A stretch of DNA of 64,000 nucleotides from Vondammii sp040505895 (GCA_040505895.1 JBEVXU010000011.1:49408-113407), one strand, 5' to 3'; positions 8,540 to 18,287 are shown, numbered from the stretch's first letter. Notes: a model not told the origin generated them from the letters alone. Program-made: numbers and translations.

Positions 8540-11500
8540 GTGCGCATAAAGCAGCGGTTAATGTTCAGTGTAATGCTACCGTTGTTACTGGTGGCCGTGT
8601 TGTTTGCAGCCAGCAGGCATGAATCCAATGAAACGGAAAAATTCACCCACCAGCAGCTGTACGTTAAACAAATAGAGAAGGCGGTGTTCGATCTGACGCT
8701 GCTGGGCTACGAATTGTATGGACTCCAAACCAATCCACGGGTGCCGCGACAGTGGCAGACACGTCACCGCTCCCTGGGTGATTTGCTGGATCAGTCGGAA
8801 AGTATTCTCAAGGATGATGGGATTCATGTCGAGCGGATGCTCGAATTACATACTCACCTCTCCTATCTGTTCAGTAAATTGCATAACAGTGATAACACGG
8901 ATAATACCTCAACCAATACCGTAAGCAGCGGGGTATACGGACTCAAGGAACTCGTCAGCGGGCAGATGCGCACGGCACTGCAGCTGATGCTCAGCGAGAC
9001 CCACCGACTGGTCAAGAAGATCACTCTGTCCCATGATCATCGACGGGCCATCACCCGTAACACCTCCATTGCCACGATCTCTCTGATTGCCATCATCACC
9101 TCGCTATTGGCATGGCGCGTGGTAATGAGTGTTGTGGCCCCCGTTGCCCGACTGCGCAAGGGCACCGAACTGATTGGCAGCGGAGACCTTTCACACCAGG
9201 TCGGCACCCAGGCCGAGGACGAGATTGGCGAGCTATCAAGGGACTTCGACACCATGACCGCCAACCTCAAGAATGTCACCGCCTCCCGGGAGGAGATGAA
9301 GCAGGAGATGGAGACCCGCAAAAAGATTCAGGCCCATCTGGAGGAGACGGCGGATCAGCTCAAACGCAGCCATCAGCTGATCGAAATCATCGACGACCTG
9401 CGCAGCCGATTTATCAAGGAGCCCGAACCCTTCAACATGTTCGATACGCTGCTGCGGCACATACTCAACTTCTCCGGCAGCGAATTTGGCTTTATCGGTG
9501 AAGTGTTGCACGAGGATGATGACACGCCCTATCTAAAGGCATACGCCTTCAGCAACATCGCCTGGGATGAGGAGACCCAGCGTTTCTATGAAGAGCACAA
9601 GCAACAGGGATTCATCTTCAAGAATCTCGACAATCTCTTTGGCCGGGTAATCACCTCGGGTGAACCGGTGCTGGCCAATGATGTCCCACATGACCCACGG
9701 GCTGTCGGTACACCCCCTGGACACCCGCCAATAGCGGCCTTCCTGGGATTGCCGGTCTACTACGGCAGTGAACTTGTGGGAACCATCTGCCAAGCCAATC
9801 GCGCCGGAGGCTACGACCAGGCACTGATAGCCGAACTACAGCCGGTGGTCGATGCCTGTGGCCAGATCATGGCGGCACGTTTCGAACAGCAAGCACATCT
9901 GCAGGATGAGGAGTACCGACACCACAATGAGAGGCGGCTGCAGCAGCTCAGGAAGGCCGAAGAGCTGGCCGACAAACCGTTCATGGAAGAGGTGGTGGCG
10001 ATTGCTATGGATATAACCAACAGCCACATCGGCTATTTACATCTGGTTGATGAAGCACAGGAGACACTCCGGCTGATTGTGTGGAATGACGAAACCCTGG
10101 GACACAGCACTACCGTGGACGGCGAACAGTGCCCTCTGTCGCAGAGCGGAATTTGGGCTGATGCGGTGAGGCAGCGACGCACAGTGGTCCACAACGACTA
10201 TCCCAACACCGACAAGCACCAAGGCTATCCCCCTGAGCACATCCCCCTCACTCGCTACATGAGCACGCCGGCACTCACTCACGGTCACGTGGAAATGGTA
10301 ATCGGCGTAGGCAACAAGGAGGCATCTTACAAGGATACAGATATTCAGCAGCTGGAACTGGTGGCGGACGACGCGATGAAGATCATCATGCGCCGAAGGG
10401 CCGAACAGCAGCTACTCATCGCCAAGGAGGCGGCCGAGGCCGCCAACCGCTCCAAATCGACCTTCCTCGCCACCATGAGCCACGAGATACGCACCCCGAT
10501 GAACTCCATCATCGGCATGTCCCAGTTGGCACTACAGACCGAACTTACCGCCAAACAGCACAACTACATTGAAAATACCCATAGCTCGGCCACCCTCTTG
10601 CTGCGCATCATCAACGATATCCTCGATTTCTCCAAGATAGAGGCCGGTCGCCTCGAGATCGAATCGGTGGACTTTCGGCTGGAGAGGGTACTGGACAACC
10701 TCGCCAACATGGTGGGTCTCACGGCGGCCGAGAAGAGGCTGGAACTGATCTTCGATATCGATCCCAACGTACCTCTCTCCCTTGTGGGCGACCCGGTACG
10801 ACTCACCCAGATACTGGTGAACCTTGGCAGCAATGCGGTGAAGTTCACCGACGAGGGGGAAATCGTCATCACCTGCCATGTGGTCGAAACCGGATACCGC
10901 AAGGTAACCCTGCAATTCAGTGTGCGGGATACCGGTATTGGCCTGAGCGACGAGCAACAGCAGAAACTGTTTACACCCTTCTCCCAGGCCGATGCATCGG
11001 TCTCACGACGCTATGGCGGGACCGGTCTCGGTCTTGCCATAGCCAGGCGACTGGTGATACTGATGGGTGGTGAGTTGCACGTAAAGAGCGCCCCAGGCGT
11101 CGGCAGCACCTTCCTCTTTAGCGTGGTCTTCGACTTCGGAGAAGTCTCGGAACCACTGAAACAGCTCGCCACCAACAGCCTCGGCGGTGTGCGGGTACTG
11201 GTGGTTGACGACAACGACACCGCTCGGGAGATCCTTCAACACCTGCTGGAGCATTTCGGGCTGGATGTGGACTGCACCGACACCGGTAAAAAGGGCCTCG
11301 ACCTGATCAAGGCCGCTGATGATGCCGGGGCGCCCTATGATTTGGCGATCATCGACTGGAAAATGCCGGGGCTGGATGGCCTGGAAACCGTGCGCACCCT
11401 GCAACAAGACGTCAACCTGGAGAGGCGACCGGCGGTGATAATGGTCACCGCCTACGATGTGGAGGAGCTTAAGGCAGCAGCTGCCGGCCTGGTTCTGCCA

Positions 11501-12673
11501 ACTATACTGATCAAGCCTGTCAACCCGTCGAACCTGCTTGATGCGGTTCTGGTCACCTTGGGCCATGCCCCCCTGGAGAGGGCAGAATTGCTCTCCAAAA
11601 CGACCTCCGGCAGCGAAGCATCACCGATGCTGCGTGGTGCACGAATACTGCTGGTGGAAGACAACAGGTTCAATCAGGAACTGGCGTTGGAACTACTGAC
11701 CAACGCAGGGATGAGTGTCAGGGTTGCCGCAGATGGTCTCGAGGCCCTGCATCTGGCCGATACAGAATCCTTCGATGGCGTGCTGATGGACGTGCAGATG
11801 CCCAGGATGGATGGACTGACCGCCACCCGTGAGCTGCGCCGGCAGGCGCGCTTTCGTACCCTGCCGATCATCGCCATGACGGCTGGGGTCATGGAGGAGG
11901 ATCGCCGTGCCGTAGCCGATGCGGGCATGAACGACTACATCGCCAAACCGATCGATACCGGAGTAATGTTCGCCACCATGATCAAATGGATCAGGCCGAG
12001 CACACCGGAGAACGCCACCACCGATTTGCCGGACGATGCCCCAGCCACCAATAAGGAGAGTGAATTCGACCTGCTAGAGCATATCGATGTGGAAGCCGGG
12101 CTGAGGATGATACAGAGAAATGCCGTCCTCTACCGAAAGCTGCTGCGGATATTTCACGACACCAATGCCAATGTGGTTGCAGAGTTACGGGAGGCACTGG
12201 CATTGGGGGATCAGACGCTGGCCCGGCGCCTGGTTCACACCCTCAAGGCAGCGGCGGGAACGCTTGGCGCCCTGGAGGTACAGCAGGCGGCAGTCGATCT
12301 GGAAAACAGGCTGAAACAGGGAGCAGCCGGTGATCAGCTCGATGGCCATATCAAGGCCCTCAGCCACGCCCTGGCACCGGTAATCGCCTCGATAGAGCGA
12401 TTATTCAGTGCTGAGCCCAGCAGCGGCAACAATCAGCCACCCAACACGCTCGACATATCGATCCCGCTACTGCAGACATTGGCCCGACTGGTGGCACTAC
12501 ACGACGCCGAGGCGATCGAGGTATTGGAGCAGATGCACAACGAAGCGAATGGCAACGCCCTTCATCCCCAACTGGCACGGGTCAGAGATCTGGTTGGCGA
12601 TTTTGAATTCGACACGGCACGTACACTGGTCGAACAGTTACTGGAGGAGGTGGAGGGTACACCGTCGGATTGA
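8540..12673 (+). CDS. hybrid sensor histidine kinase (HAMP-GAF-GAF-HisKA-HATPase-REC-REC-HPt)
   Basis: A 1377-residue inner-membrane phosphorelay kinase. TM1 spans about residues 8-24, a periplasmic helical sensor runs to about 175, and TM2 covers about 177-193. HAMP follows (195-250), then a GAF domain (about 295-445) and a second GAF (about 475-615). HisKA has the phosphorylated His in ATMSHEIRTPMN (H648). The catalytic domain has NLGSNAVKFT and DTGIG plus GGTGLGL. Two intact receivers have phosphoacceptor Asp939 and Asp1084, and the HPt has His1233. The GTG start at 8540 follows AAGGAGGA at 8522-8529; the ATG at 8533 is out of frame. Probably co-transcribed with the binding protein upstream, which suggests a binding-protein-gated kinase. 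Confidence 0.92.
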   Translation: MRIKQRLMFSVMLPLLLVAVLFAASRHESNETEKFTHQQLYVKQIEKAVFDLTLLGYELYGLQTNPRVPRQWQTRHRSLGDLLDQSESILKDDGIHVERMLELHTHLSYLFSKLHNSDNTDNTSTNTVSSGVYGLKELVSGQMRTALQLMLSETHRLVKKITLSHDHRRAITRNTSIATISLIAIITSLLAWRVVMSVVAPVARLRKGTELIGSGDLSHQVGTQAEDEIGELSRDFDTMTANLKNVTASREEMKQEMETRKKIQAHLEETADQLKRSHQLIEIIDDLRSRFIKEPEPFNMFDTLLRHILNFSGSEFGFIGEVLHEDDDTPYLKAYAFSNIAWDEETQRFYEEHKQQGFIFKNLDNLFGRVITSGEPVLANDVPHDPRAVGTPPGHPPIAAFLGLPVYYGSELVGTICQANRAGGYDQALIAELQPVVDACGQIMAARFEQQAHLQDEEYRHHNERRLQQLRKAEELADKPFMEEVVAIAMDITNSHIGYLHLVDEAQETLRLIVWNDETLGHSTTVDGEQCPLSQSGIWADAVRQRRTVVHNDYPNTDKHQGYPPEHIPLTRYMSTPALTHGHVEMVIGVGNKEASYKDTDIQQLELVADDAMKIIMRRRAEQQLLIAKEAAEAANRSKSTFLATMSHEIRTPMNSIIGMSQLALQTELTAKQHNYIENTHSSATLLLRIINDILDFSKIEAGRLEIESVDFRLERVLDNLANMVGLTAAEKRLELIFDIDPNVPLSLVGDPVRLTQILVNLGSNAVKFTDEGEIVITCHVVETGYRKVTLQFSVRDTGIGLSDEQQQKLFTPFSQADASVSRRYGGTGLGLAIARRLVILMGGELHVKSAPGVGSTFLFSVVFDFGEVSEPLKQLATNSLGGVRVLVVDDNDTAREILQHLLEHFGLDVDCTDTGKKGLDLIKAADDAGAPYDLAIIDWKMPGLDGLETVRTLQQDVNLERRPAVIMVTAYDVEELKAAAAGLVLPTILIKPVNPSNLLDAVLVTLGHAPLERAELLSKTTSGSEASPMLRGARILLVEDNRFNQELALELLTNAGMSVRVAADGLEALHLADTESFDGVLMDVQMPRMDGLTATRELRRQARFRTLPIIAMTAGVMEEDRRAVADAGMNDYIAKPIDTGVMFATMIKWIRPSTPENATTDLPDDAPATNKESEFDLLEHIDVEAGLRMIQRNAVLYRKLLRIFHDTNANVVAELREALALGDQTLARRLVHTLKAAAGTLGALEVQQAAVDLENRLKQGAAGDQLDGHIKALSHALAPVIASIERLFSAEPSSGNNQPPNTLDISIPLLQTLARLVALHDAEAIEVLEQMHNEANGNALHPQLARVRDLVGDFEFDTARTLVEQLLEEVEGTPSD

Positions 12674-12748
12674 ATTACCGCTGATGGGGGAATAGTGGCA
12701 AGGGTGTGCAGTAGCTTGCTCATCAAACAACGCCGGAGAGGAATTTAG

Positions 12749-12774
12749 GGGCAAAGCCCCCCTATGCTTTGCCC
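12749..12774. terminator. hairpin between convergent signalling genes
   Basis: GGGCAAAGC (12749-12757) pairs with GCTTTGCCC (12766-12774) in the 120-base space between the ends of the hybrid kinase (plus) and the HD-GYP regulator (minus). The T-tract is weak, so it may act mainly as an mRNA 3' end. Confidence 0.5.
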
Positions 12775-12797
12775 ATTCTACCAGCGGCCGACACCGA

Positions 12798-13898
12798 TCA
12801 TTCATCGCTATCCACAAAGCTGTGTGAAATCTCGACTATGGTGTGCTCAACGGCAGTAAATGCCTGAACCGCATCAGGATTAAAGTGCACACCCGCTCCC
12901 TGTGTGATGATATCGAAGGACTTCTCATGAGAAAAGGCCGGCTTGTATATGCGACGTGATATCAGCGCATCATAGACATCGGCGACGGCCATGAGTTGCC
13001 CGGAGAGGGGAATCTCTTCTCCCCTGAGACCCCGGGGATAGCCACTGCCATCCCATTTTTCGTGATGTGTGTAGGCGATTTCCCGGGCGATGCACAGGAA
13101 GGATGAACTGCCGTGTCCCAGGTCCTGTTCCGAATTACGCAGTGCATCGAACCCCAGAGTGGTGTGGGTCTTCATGATTTCAAATTCATGGGGCTCCAGC
13201 GCACCGGGTTTCCGCAATATGGCATCCGGTATGCCCACCTTTCCCAGGTCATGCAGTGGAGCCGACTTGAACAACAGATTGATGGTGGCGTCATCCAGCC
13301 GCTGATCATAGGCGGTGTTGTCCTTCAGGTAGTTGGCAATCTCCCTGATATAGTGCTGGGTTCGGCGGATATGGTTGCCGGTTTCATTGTCCCGCAGGCC
13401 AGAGAGCAGGGCCATACCATGAATCGTCACATCCTTGGTGATCTCCAGTTCCCGCGTACGGTCACGCACCAACTCTTCGAGCAACTCGTTCTGATCAGCG
13501 AGACGATGCTGTGCCCGCTTGAGCGCCAGGTGGTTCTTTATGCGTTCTATGATAATCGGCGCTGACAGCGGCTTGGTGATGTAGTCACTTGCCCCCAATC
13601 CAAAACCGTAGGCCTCGTCGGTGGAGCTGCTACTGCCGGTCACGAAGATGATGGGAATATCCTGGGTGGCGGGGGTTGACTTGAGGGTCTCGCAGACAGT
13701 AAAGCCGTCCATGTCCGACATGACGATATCGAGCAGGATCAGGTCGGGGCGGGGTTCCTCCCTGGCATGTGCAATCGCCTCCTCGCCGTTCTTCGCCACC
13801 AGCAGCCGATACCAGGGCTTGAGAATATCCACCAGCGTGGCGAGGATGAAGCTGTCGTCATCCACCAGCAGCAAGGTCGCATCATGTTTGTGCGTCAT
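12798..13898 (-). CDS. response regulator with REC and HD-GYP domains (c-di-GMP phosphodiesterase)
   Basis: A 366-residue cytoplasmic regulator. The receiver at residues 7-125 has acidic pocket DDD (13-15), phosphoacceptor Asp57 in LILLDIVMSD, and the lysine in ITKPLS. After a coiled linker comes an HD-GYP domain with PLHDLGKVGIPDAIL and HHEKWDGSGYPRGLRGEEIP. The HD pair and a full GYP motif are present, so c-di-GMP hydrolysis is expected. The ATG overlaps the stop of the upstream hybrid kinase by 4 bases (ATGA), so the kinase at 13895-17761 is the likely phosphodonor, through its HPt. Confidence 0.92.
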   Translation of the reverse strand: MTHKHDATLLLVDDDSFILATLVDILKPWYRLLVAKNGEEAIAHAREEPRPDLILLDIVMSDMDGFTVCETLKSTPATQDIPIIFVTGSSSSTDEAYGFGLGASDYITKPLSAPIIIERIKNHLALKRAQHRLADQNELLEELVRDRTRELEITKDVTIHGMALLSGLRDNETGNHIRRTQHYIREIANYLKDNTAYDQRLDDATINLLFKSAPLHDLGKVGIPDAILRKPGALEPHEFEIMKTHTTLGFDALRNSEQDLGHGSSSFLCIAREIAYTHHEKWDGSGYPRGLRGEEIPLSGQLMAVADVYDALISRRIYKPAFSHEKSFDIITQGAGVHFNPDAVQAFTAVEHTIVEISHSFVDSDE

Positions 13899-16800
13899 AG
13901 GGACTCATCCTGACTGGCGGGGTACGCACTACGGATGGATTCGAGGGTGTTGCGTGCACTACTCAGGTCGAAGCCCTGCAGTTGACCATGCAGGCGCTCA
14001 ATGAGTTCACCGGGAATCTCACCGGCCAACCGCAGCGTCAGCTGGTTACCCAGCTCCAGCGCATCCGTATCGCCAATTCTCAGCAGTTCGTCAAGTTCAG
14101 TCATCAAGTCGAGCTGTTGCCGACCCGCTTCACCCTGAGAGGGGGCGGCCTTATCAAAGACATGCTCGACAAAGGCCCGGTTAAGTGTGGAGATGACCTG
14201 CCGCAGGTTATCCTCAAAACCCTGGAGCAGGTTGTGGTATTCGCTGCTGTCACCATCGTTGAGCGCCTGCTCGAGATCTGCCGCTGAACGACTCAACCCC
14301 TCGGCCCCGATGATTCCGGCGGCGCTCTTCAGCGTATGGGCCAGATTGCGCAGGTCGTTCCACGCCTCGTCCTGTTGCATCTGACGAACGCCCTCCGGCC
14401 GCTCCCCGAACTCATCCAGGAAACGCTCCAGGGTGCGCTTGAAACGCAGCGGATCGCTGCCCAGGCGGCGCACACCTACCGCTATATCGATGCCCGGCAG
14501 GCTGGCTGGCAACATGGAGATGATCTCAACCGAATCCGGCTCCGCATAATCACTCTCCTCCAGTACGGCAATGCGGGGTGGAATCCAGCGCAGCAGCATA
14601 TCCTCCAGCAAATGTGGCTCTATGGGCTTGTTCAGATGGTCGTTCATGCCCGCCGCCAGTGACTTTTCCCGGTCACTGGCCAGTGCATGAGCGGTTATCG
14701 CCACAATGGGCAGCTGGTTCTTGGGAATGGTGGTGCGGATACGGCGTGTTGTCTCGTAGCCATCGATACCCGCCATCTGGATATCCATCAGTACCAGGTC
14801 ATACAGGTGCTCTTCAAGCTGCTCGATGGCATCCCTGCCGTCAGCCACACAGGTCACTTCAAGCCCCATACTCTGTAGCAGCTCGGTGGCTACTATCTGG
14901 TTCATCTTATTGTCCTCCACCACCAGCACCTCCGCCCCACGAATGGACTGGAGTGCCCTGCCCTTTACCTCCGGGGCCATGATCCGGGTCGCTGAACTCT
15001 CCCCCAACACCGTCAGCAAGGCCTCATGCAGCTGTGAAACGGTCGTGGGCAGGGTTAGCAGGTTGTCGATCTGGTGATTCTTTGCTTCGCTCGGGATGTC
15101 GTAGGGCATATCGAAGGGCAGCGTGATCATGCAGGGAAGCGGTTGCTGCGACTTTTTCTTCAGGTCATTGAGCAGCTCCTGCCTGTTCGGCAATACCTGT
15201 GCAACTATCACCAGCCCAAACTCAGGTTCACCGCTGTTATCTCCAAGTGCCTGGATAGCGTGCGGCGTATCTACCACCGCCTTGTAACGCAATTGCAGAT
15301 GGCCGAGGCAGGAGCAGAGTTGCCGCCGTTCCCGGTTGTCGGCATTGACCACCAGGACGCGCAGGTTTTTCAGCTGCTCCAACACGGTACCGTTAGTTAT
15401 CTCCTCATCCAGGCTCCCGATACCCAGGGGAAGCTGGACGATGAAGCTGCTGCCCTCACCCGGGGTACTGCTGAGGCTGATCTCACCCGCCATCACCTCC
15501 ACCAATCGCTTGCTGATGCTGAGCCCGAGGCCGGTGCCGCCATGGCGGCGACTGGCCGTGCTGTCGACCTGGGCGAAGGGTTGGAACAGACCGGCCATCT
15601 CCTCGTCACTCATGCCGATACCGGTATCCTCAACCGAGAAGATGATAACAGCTGTATCGTCGCTGCGTTGCGCCAGTCTGGCGCGGCACTTGATGCTACC
15701 CTCCTGGGTGAACTTGATGGCATTACCGATCAGGTTGGAAAGAATCTGGGAGAGACGGAGTCCATCACCATATAACCGGTTGGGTATATCCTCCTCCTGG
15801 AGAAAAGAGAGGCGAATGCGTTTTTCGTGAGCATCGACGTCATGCAGCACCGCCAGCTCGGCAAACAGTTCAGAGAGCTGGAATGGTTCCGGCCGCAACT
15901 CCAACTTGCCGGCCTCCATCTTCGAAAACTCCAGAATGTCGCTGATAATCCGAAGCAGCGAACGGGCGGAGCGTAGAACCTTCTCGAGGTTGTCCCGCTG
16001 TTTCTCCGTAAGCTCTGTGCCGAGGGTGATGTGAGTCAGACCGAGGATGGCGTTCATCGGGGTACGGATCTCGTGGCTGACGTTGGCCAGAAACAGGCTC
16101 TTGGCACGATTTGCGTTCACCGCCGTCTCCCTTGCCCCCTCCAACAACACCTCAGACTCCTTGTGCCAGCTGATATCGTAGTTGGTGCCGATCATCCGTA
16201 GTGGCCTACCGCCCAGATCGTACTCCAGCAATCCAGCAGCCTTGATGCTACGGAATTCACCATCCGGCAGACAGATACGGAACTCGCTAGTGAACTCCCC
16301 ACCCGACTCTATGGCGGTATTCAGTGCCTGTTCCGCCGCCGGCCGATCATCAGGATGCATCAGAGCCAGCCAGTCGCTGTAGCTGCCACTGAACGACTCC
16401 GGATCCATCTGGTAGAGCTCGAACATGTGATCATCCCAGATCAACCTGCCGGAACCGACCTCCCACTCCCACACAGCGATGCCCCCTGCCCTGGCAGCCA
16501 GTTTGACCCGTTTGGCATATTGCTGAATCGCCTTCCGCTCCTCTTTCAGATCGGTGATGTCGTGGAAGGCCACTACCGCGCCCTCGACCTGGCCATGGCG
16601 AATGATGGGGGTGGAAAGGAGCTTCACCGGGAAGCCATCACCGGCCCGGGTCCAAAACAGGGTTTCGTAGTTTTTCAGTGACGCTGCATTGGCTATTGCC
16701 TCCAGCACCGGGCACTTTTCCTCAACGGAGCCGGCCACCAATTCCCTGTCATGATGGAAGAGTGCATGGGCATTCCGACCGAGGAGCTCCTCGCTACTCC

Positions 16801-17761
16801 AGCCAAGCATCTCGCCGGCGGCCAGATTAGTGAAGGTGATGAGGCCTTCGATATCGATGACGTAGAGACCCTCGCCCAGGGTGGCGGTTATCTCGCGCAG
16901 CTGCTGTTCGCTCTCTTCCAAAGCCACAAGCGCCCGACGGCTCTCGGTGATTCTGTGTGACAGCTGTTCGTTGGACTGGACCAGCTCTGCCGTGCGCTGC
17001 TCGATCTGAACCTCCTGCCCCTGACGAATCCCCTCCAGTTGCCTGACATGGCGGCGGTGTTTGTAAAGATAGCCGATGATGAGAAGGCTTATCACCAACC
17101 AGACAAAGAGATGACCGGCAATGATTTCGTAGCGGGTACGCGTGATACGGCCAACCATTTCAGTCGCTGGCAGGGTTACGCTGATGCCGCCTTTTACATC
17201 CCCCACCCTGTAGCCCTGGGCACCATGACACGACAGACAGGCATCCTTGATCCGCAATGGCGCCATGTAACGGAAACTGTTCTCATCATCACCTTGGATC
17301 AGCTCAGCCAGCTCTGCAGTACCCTGCTCGAAGGCCTGCAGCGCCCGCAGCTCCCAGGGATCCGCACGGTTATCCGGATTGAGTGGCTTGAGACCGGTGA
17401 TGTGAAAAACGACCCCCAGGTCGCTGGCCAACTCACTAATCTGACGAGTCATGTAGGCGGGATTGATCATGGTCAACTTCATGCCGTCAGCGGCGACCAG
17501 ATCCCGATCCGGCACCTTAAGATAGGGGTTAGGCTGTGTCGCATCGGTGACAGGCACATAGACCCCCCCATGCTGTGCATTCCACAGACGGGTCAGCTCA
17601 ACTATCTGAAACAGATTGCGCGTCCGCTCGGTGGCAAAGTCGGTGATATCGTCAACCCGGTGCTCAAATTCCCTATCGAGTGAGATGCTGACCAGCAGGC
17701 TCCAGGCAACCAACGGAACCAGTAGCCAAAGGAGTGAATTGCCTGGAGGACGAACGAACAT
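13895..17761 (-). CDS. hybrid histidine kinase with haem-binding Tll0287-like (DUF3365) sensor
   Basis: A membrane kinase of about 1288 residues. Counting from the ATG at 17761: TM1 at about 8-26, then a periplasmic DUF3365/Tll0287-like domain with a c-type haem motif CLSCH (175-179) before VKGGISVTLP, and TM2 at about 215-232. A coiled coil and two PAS domains (about 285-405 and 420-535) follow. HisKA has His563 in ANVSHEIRTPMN, and the catalytic domain has NLIGNAIKF, DTGIG and GGTGLGL. The first receiver (about 800-920) is degenerate: VNAD replaces the acidic pair and VIVAQ the phosphoacceptor. The second is intact (Asp993), followed by an HPt (His1142). A GTG at 17767 is an alternative start. 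Likely senses redox or a small ligand at the haem and feeds the HD-GYP regulator. Confidence 0.9.
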   Translation of the reverse strand: MFVRPPGNSLLWLLVPLVAWSLLVSISLDREFEHRVDDITDFATERTRNLFQIVELTRLWNAQHGGVYVPVTDATQPNPYLKVPDRDLVAADGMKLTMINPAYMTRQISELASDLGVVFHITGLKPLNPDNRADPWELRALQAFEQGTAELAELIQGDDENSFRYMAPLRIKDACLSCHGAQGYRVGDVKGGISVTLPATEMVGRITRTRYEIIAGHLFVWLVISLLIIGYLYKHRRHVRQLEGIRQGQEVQIEQRTAELVQSNEQLSHRITESRRALVALEESEQQLREITATLGEGLYVIDIEGLITFTNLAAGEMLGWSSEELLGRNAHALFHHDRELVAGSVEEKCPVLEAIANAASLKNYETLFWTRAGDGFPVKLLSTPIIRHGQVEGAVVAFHDITDLKEERKAIQQYAKRVKLAARAGGIAVWEWEVGSGRLIWDDHMFELYQMDPESFSGSYSDWLALMHPDDRPAAEQALNTAIESGGEFTSEFRICLPDGEFRSIKAAGLLEYDLGGRPLRMIGTNYDISWHKESEVLLEGARETAVNANRAKSLFLANVSHEIRTPMNAILGLTHITLGTELTEKQRDNLEKVLRSARSLLRIISDILEFSKMEAGKLELRPEPFQLSELFAELAVLHDVDAHEKRIRLSFLQEEDIPNRLYGDGLRLSQILSNLIGNAIKFTQEGSIKCRARLAQRSDDTAVIIFSVEDTGIGMSDEEMAGLFQPFAQVDSTASRRHGGTGLGLSISKRLVEVMAGEISLSSTPGEGSSFIVQLPLGIGSLDEEITNGTVLEQLKNLRVLVVNADNRERRQLCSCLGHLQLRYKAVVDTPHAIQALGDNSGEPEFGLVIVAQVLPNRQELLNDLKKKSQQPLPCMITLPFDMPYDIPSEAKNHQIDNLLTLPTTVSQLHEALLTVLGESSATRIMAPEVKGRALQSIRGAEVLVVEDNKMNQIVATELLQSMGLEVTCVADGRDAIEQLEEHLYDLVLMDIQMAGIDGYETTRRIRTTIPKNQLPIVAITAHALASDREKSLAAGMNDHLNKPIEPHLLEDMLLRWIPPRIAVLEESDYAEPDSVEIISMLPASLPGIDIAVGVRRLGSDPLRFKRTLERFLDEFGERPEGVRQMQQDEAWNDLRNLAHTLKSAAGIIGAEGLSRSAADLEQALNDGDSSEYHNLLQGFEDNLRQVISTLNRAFVEHVFDKAAPSQGEAGRQQLDLMTELDELLRIGDTDALELGNQLTLRLAGEIPGELIERLHGQLQGFDLSSARNTLESIRSAYPASQDESL

Positions 17762-17789
17762 GCACACATCCCTATGCTGTGGGGAGATA

Positions 17790-17972
17790 CTATGAATATA
17801 GACCCAACACTGGGGAATTGCCGGTAAGATTCAGGAATACACGGGAGACCTGATCCCTATCCGCGGATACCCGGGGCAAGTTGCCTTGCTGTACCTCTGC
17901 CCCGCCCTCCACGATAGCCGGCCGCAGGGGTGCCGGCATGCCATGGGAGAACAGGTAGGCGAAATCCTGCAA
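17790..17972 (-). pseudogene. decayed histidine kinase fragment
   Basis: A 60-codon open frame that joins two pieces of a phytochrome-like histidine kinase. An H-box resembling DFAYVASHDLQEPLR appears as DFAYLFSHGMPAPLR. It runs straight into the start of a HATPase domain (NLPRVSADRDQVSRVFLNLTGNS), so the HisKA dimerisation region between them is missing and the catalytic domain stops at the N-box. It lies just upstream of the haem-sensor kinase on the same strand. I read it as an internally deleted remnant, not a working gene. Confidence 0.65.
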
Positions 17973-18173
17973 TTCACGGTTTGATTAGGGATAAGGAAGG
18001 ATAGGGATTTGCTTTGACCAAGGGAAGAGAGCGAGGGTAGTGAACACTGCCATTACACCCCAGAAAATGGCAATAAAGGATAATCAAGAGGAAATAGAAA
18101 GACAGAGGAAAACGGCAGGTAACAGTGCGCTTTTTGGGTGGTTTGTTGCCTGTGAGTGCGCCAAAAAGAAAAA
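17973..18173. other. non-coding stretch between kinase remnant and tRNA-Lys terminator
   Basis: No open frame or RNA is supported. A short inverted repeat, CTTTTTGG/CCAAAAAG at about 18129-18168, abuts the tRNA terminator. Together with the remnant and tRNA this is the right edge of the signalling block. Confidence 0.5.
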
Positions 18174-18201
18174 GGGTTAGCAGTTATTTACCTGCTAACC
18201 C
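18174..18201 (-). terminator. tRNA-Lys terminator
   Basis: GGGTTAGCAG (18174-18183) pairs with CTGCTAACCC (18192-18201). Read on the minus strand the stem is followed by a run of T (CCCTTTTTCTTTTT), 11 bases after the tRNA 3' end. A classic intrinsic terminator. Confidence 0.85.
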
Positions 18202-18211
18202 CTTTCAAATA

Positions 18212-18287
18212 TGGTGGGCCGTGGGCGACTCGAACGCCCGACCAATGGATTAAAAATCCACTGCTCTACCAACTGAGCTAACGGCCC
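18212..18287 (-). tRNA. tRNA-Lys (anticodon TTT)
   Basis: A 76-base tRNA with encoded CCA. The acceptor GGGCCGT pairs with ACGGCCC, the D-arm is GCTCAGTTGGTAGAGC, the anticodon stem surrounds a TTTTTAA loop (anticodon TTT), and the T-arm is GGGCG-TTCGAGT-CGCCC. All stems pair. A 3'-half copy lies at 6924-6968 in the same orientation. Confidence 0.97.
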
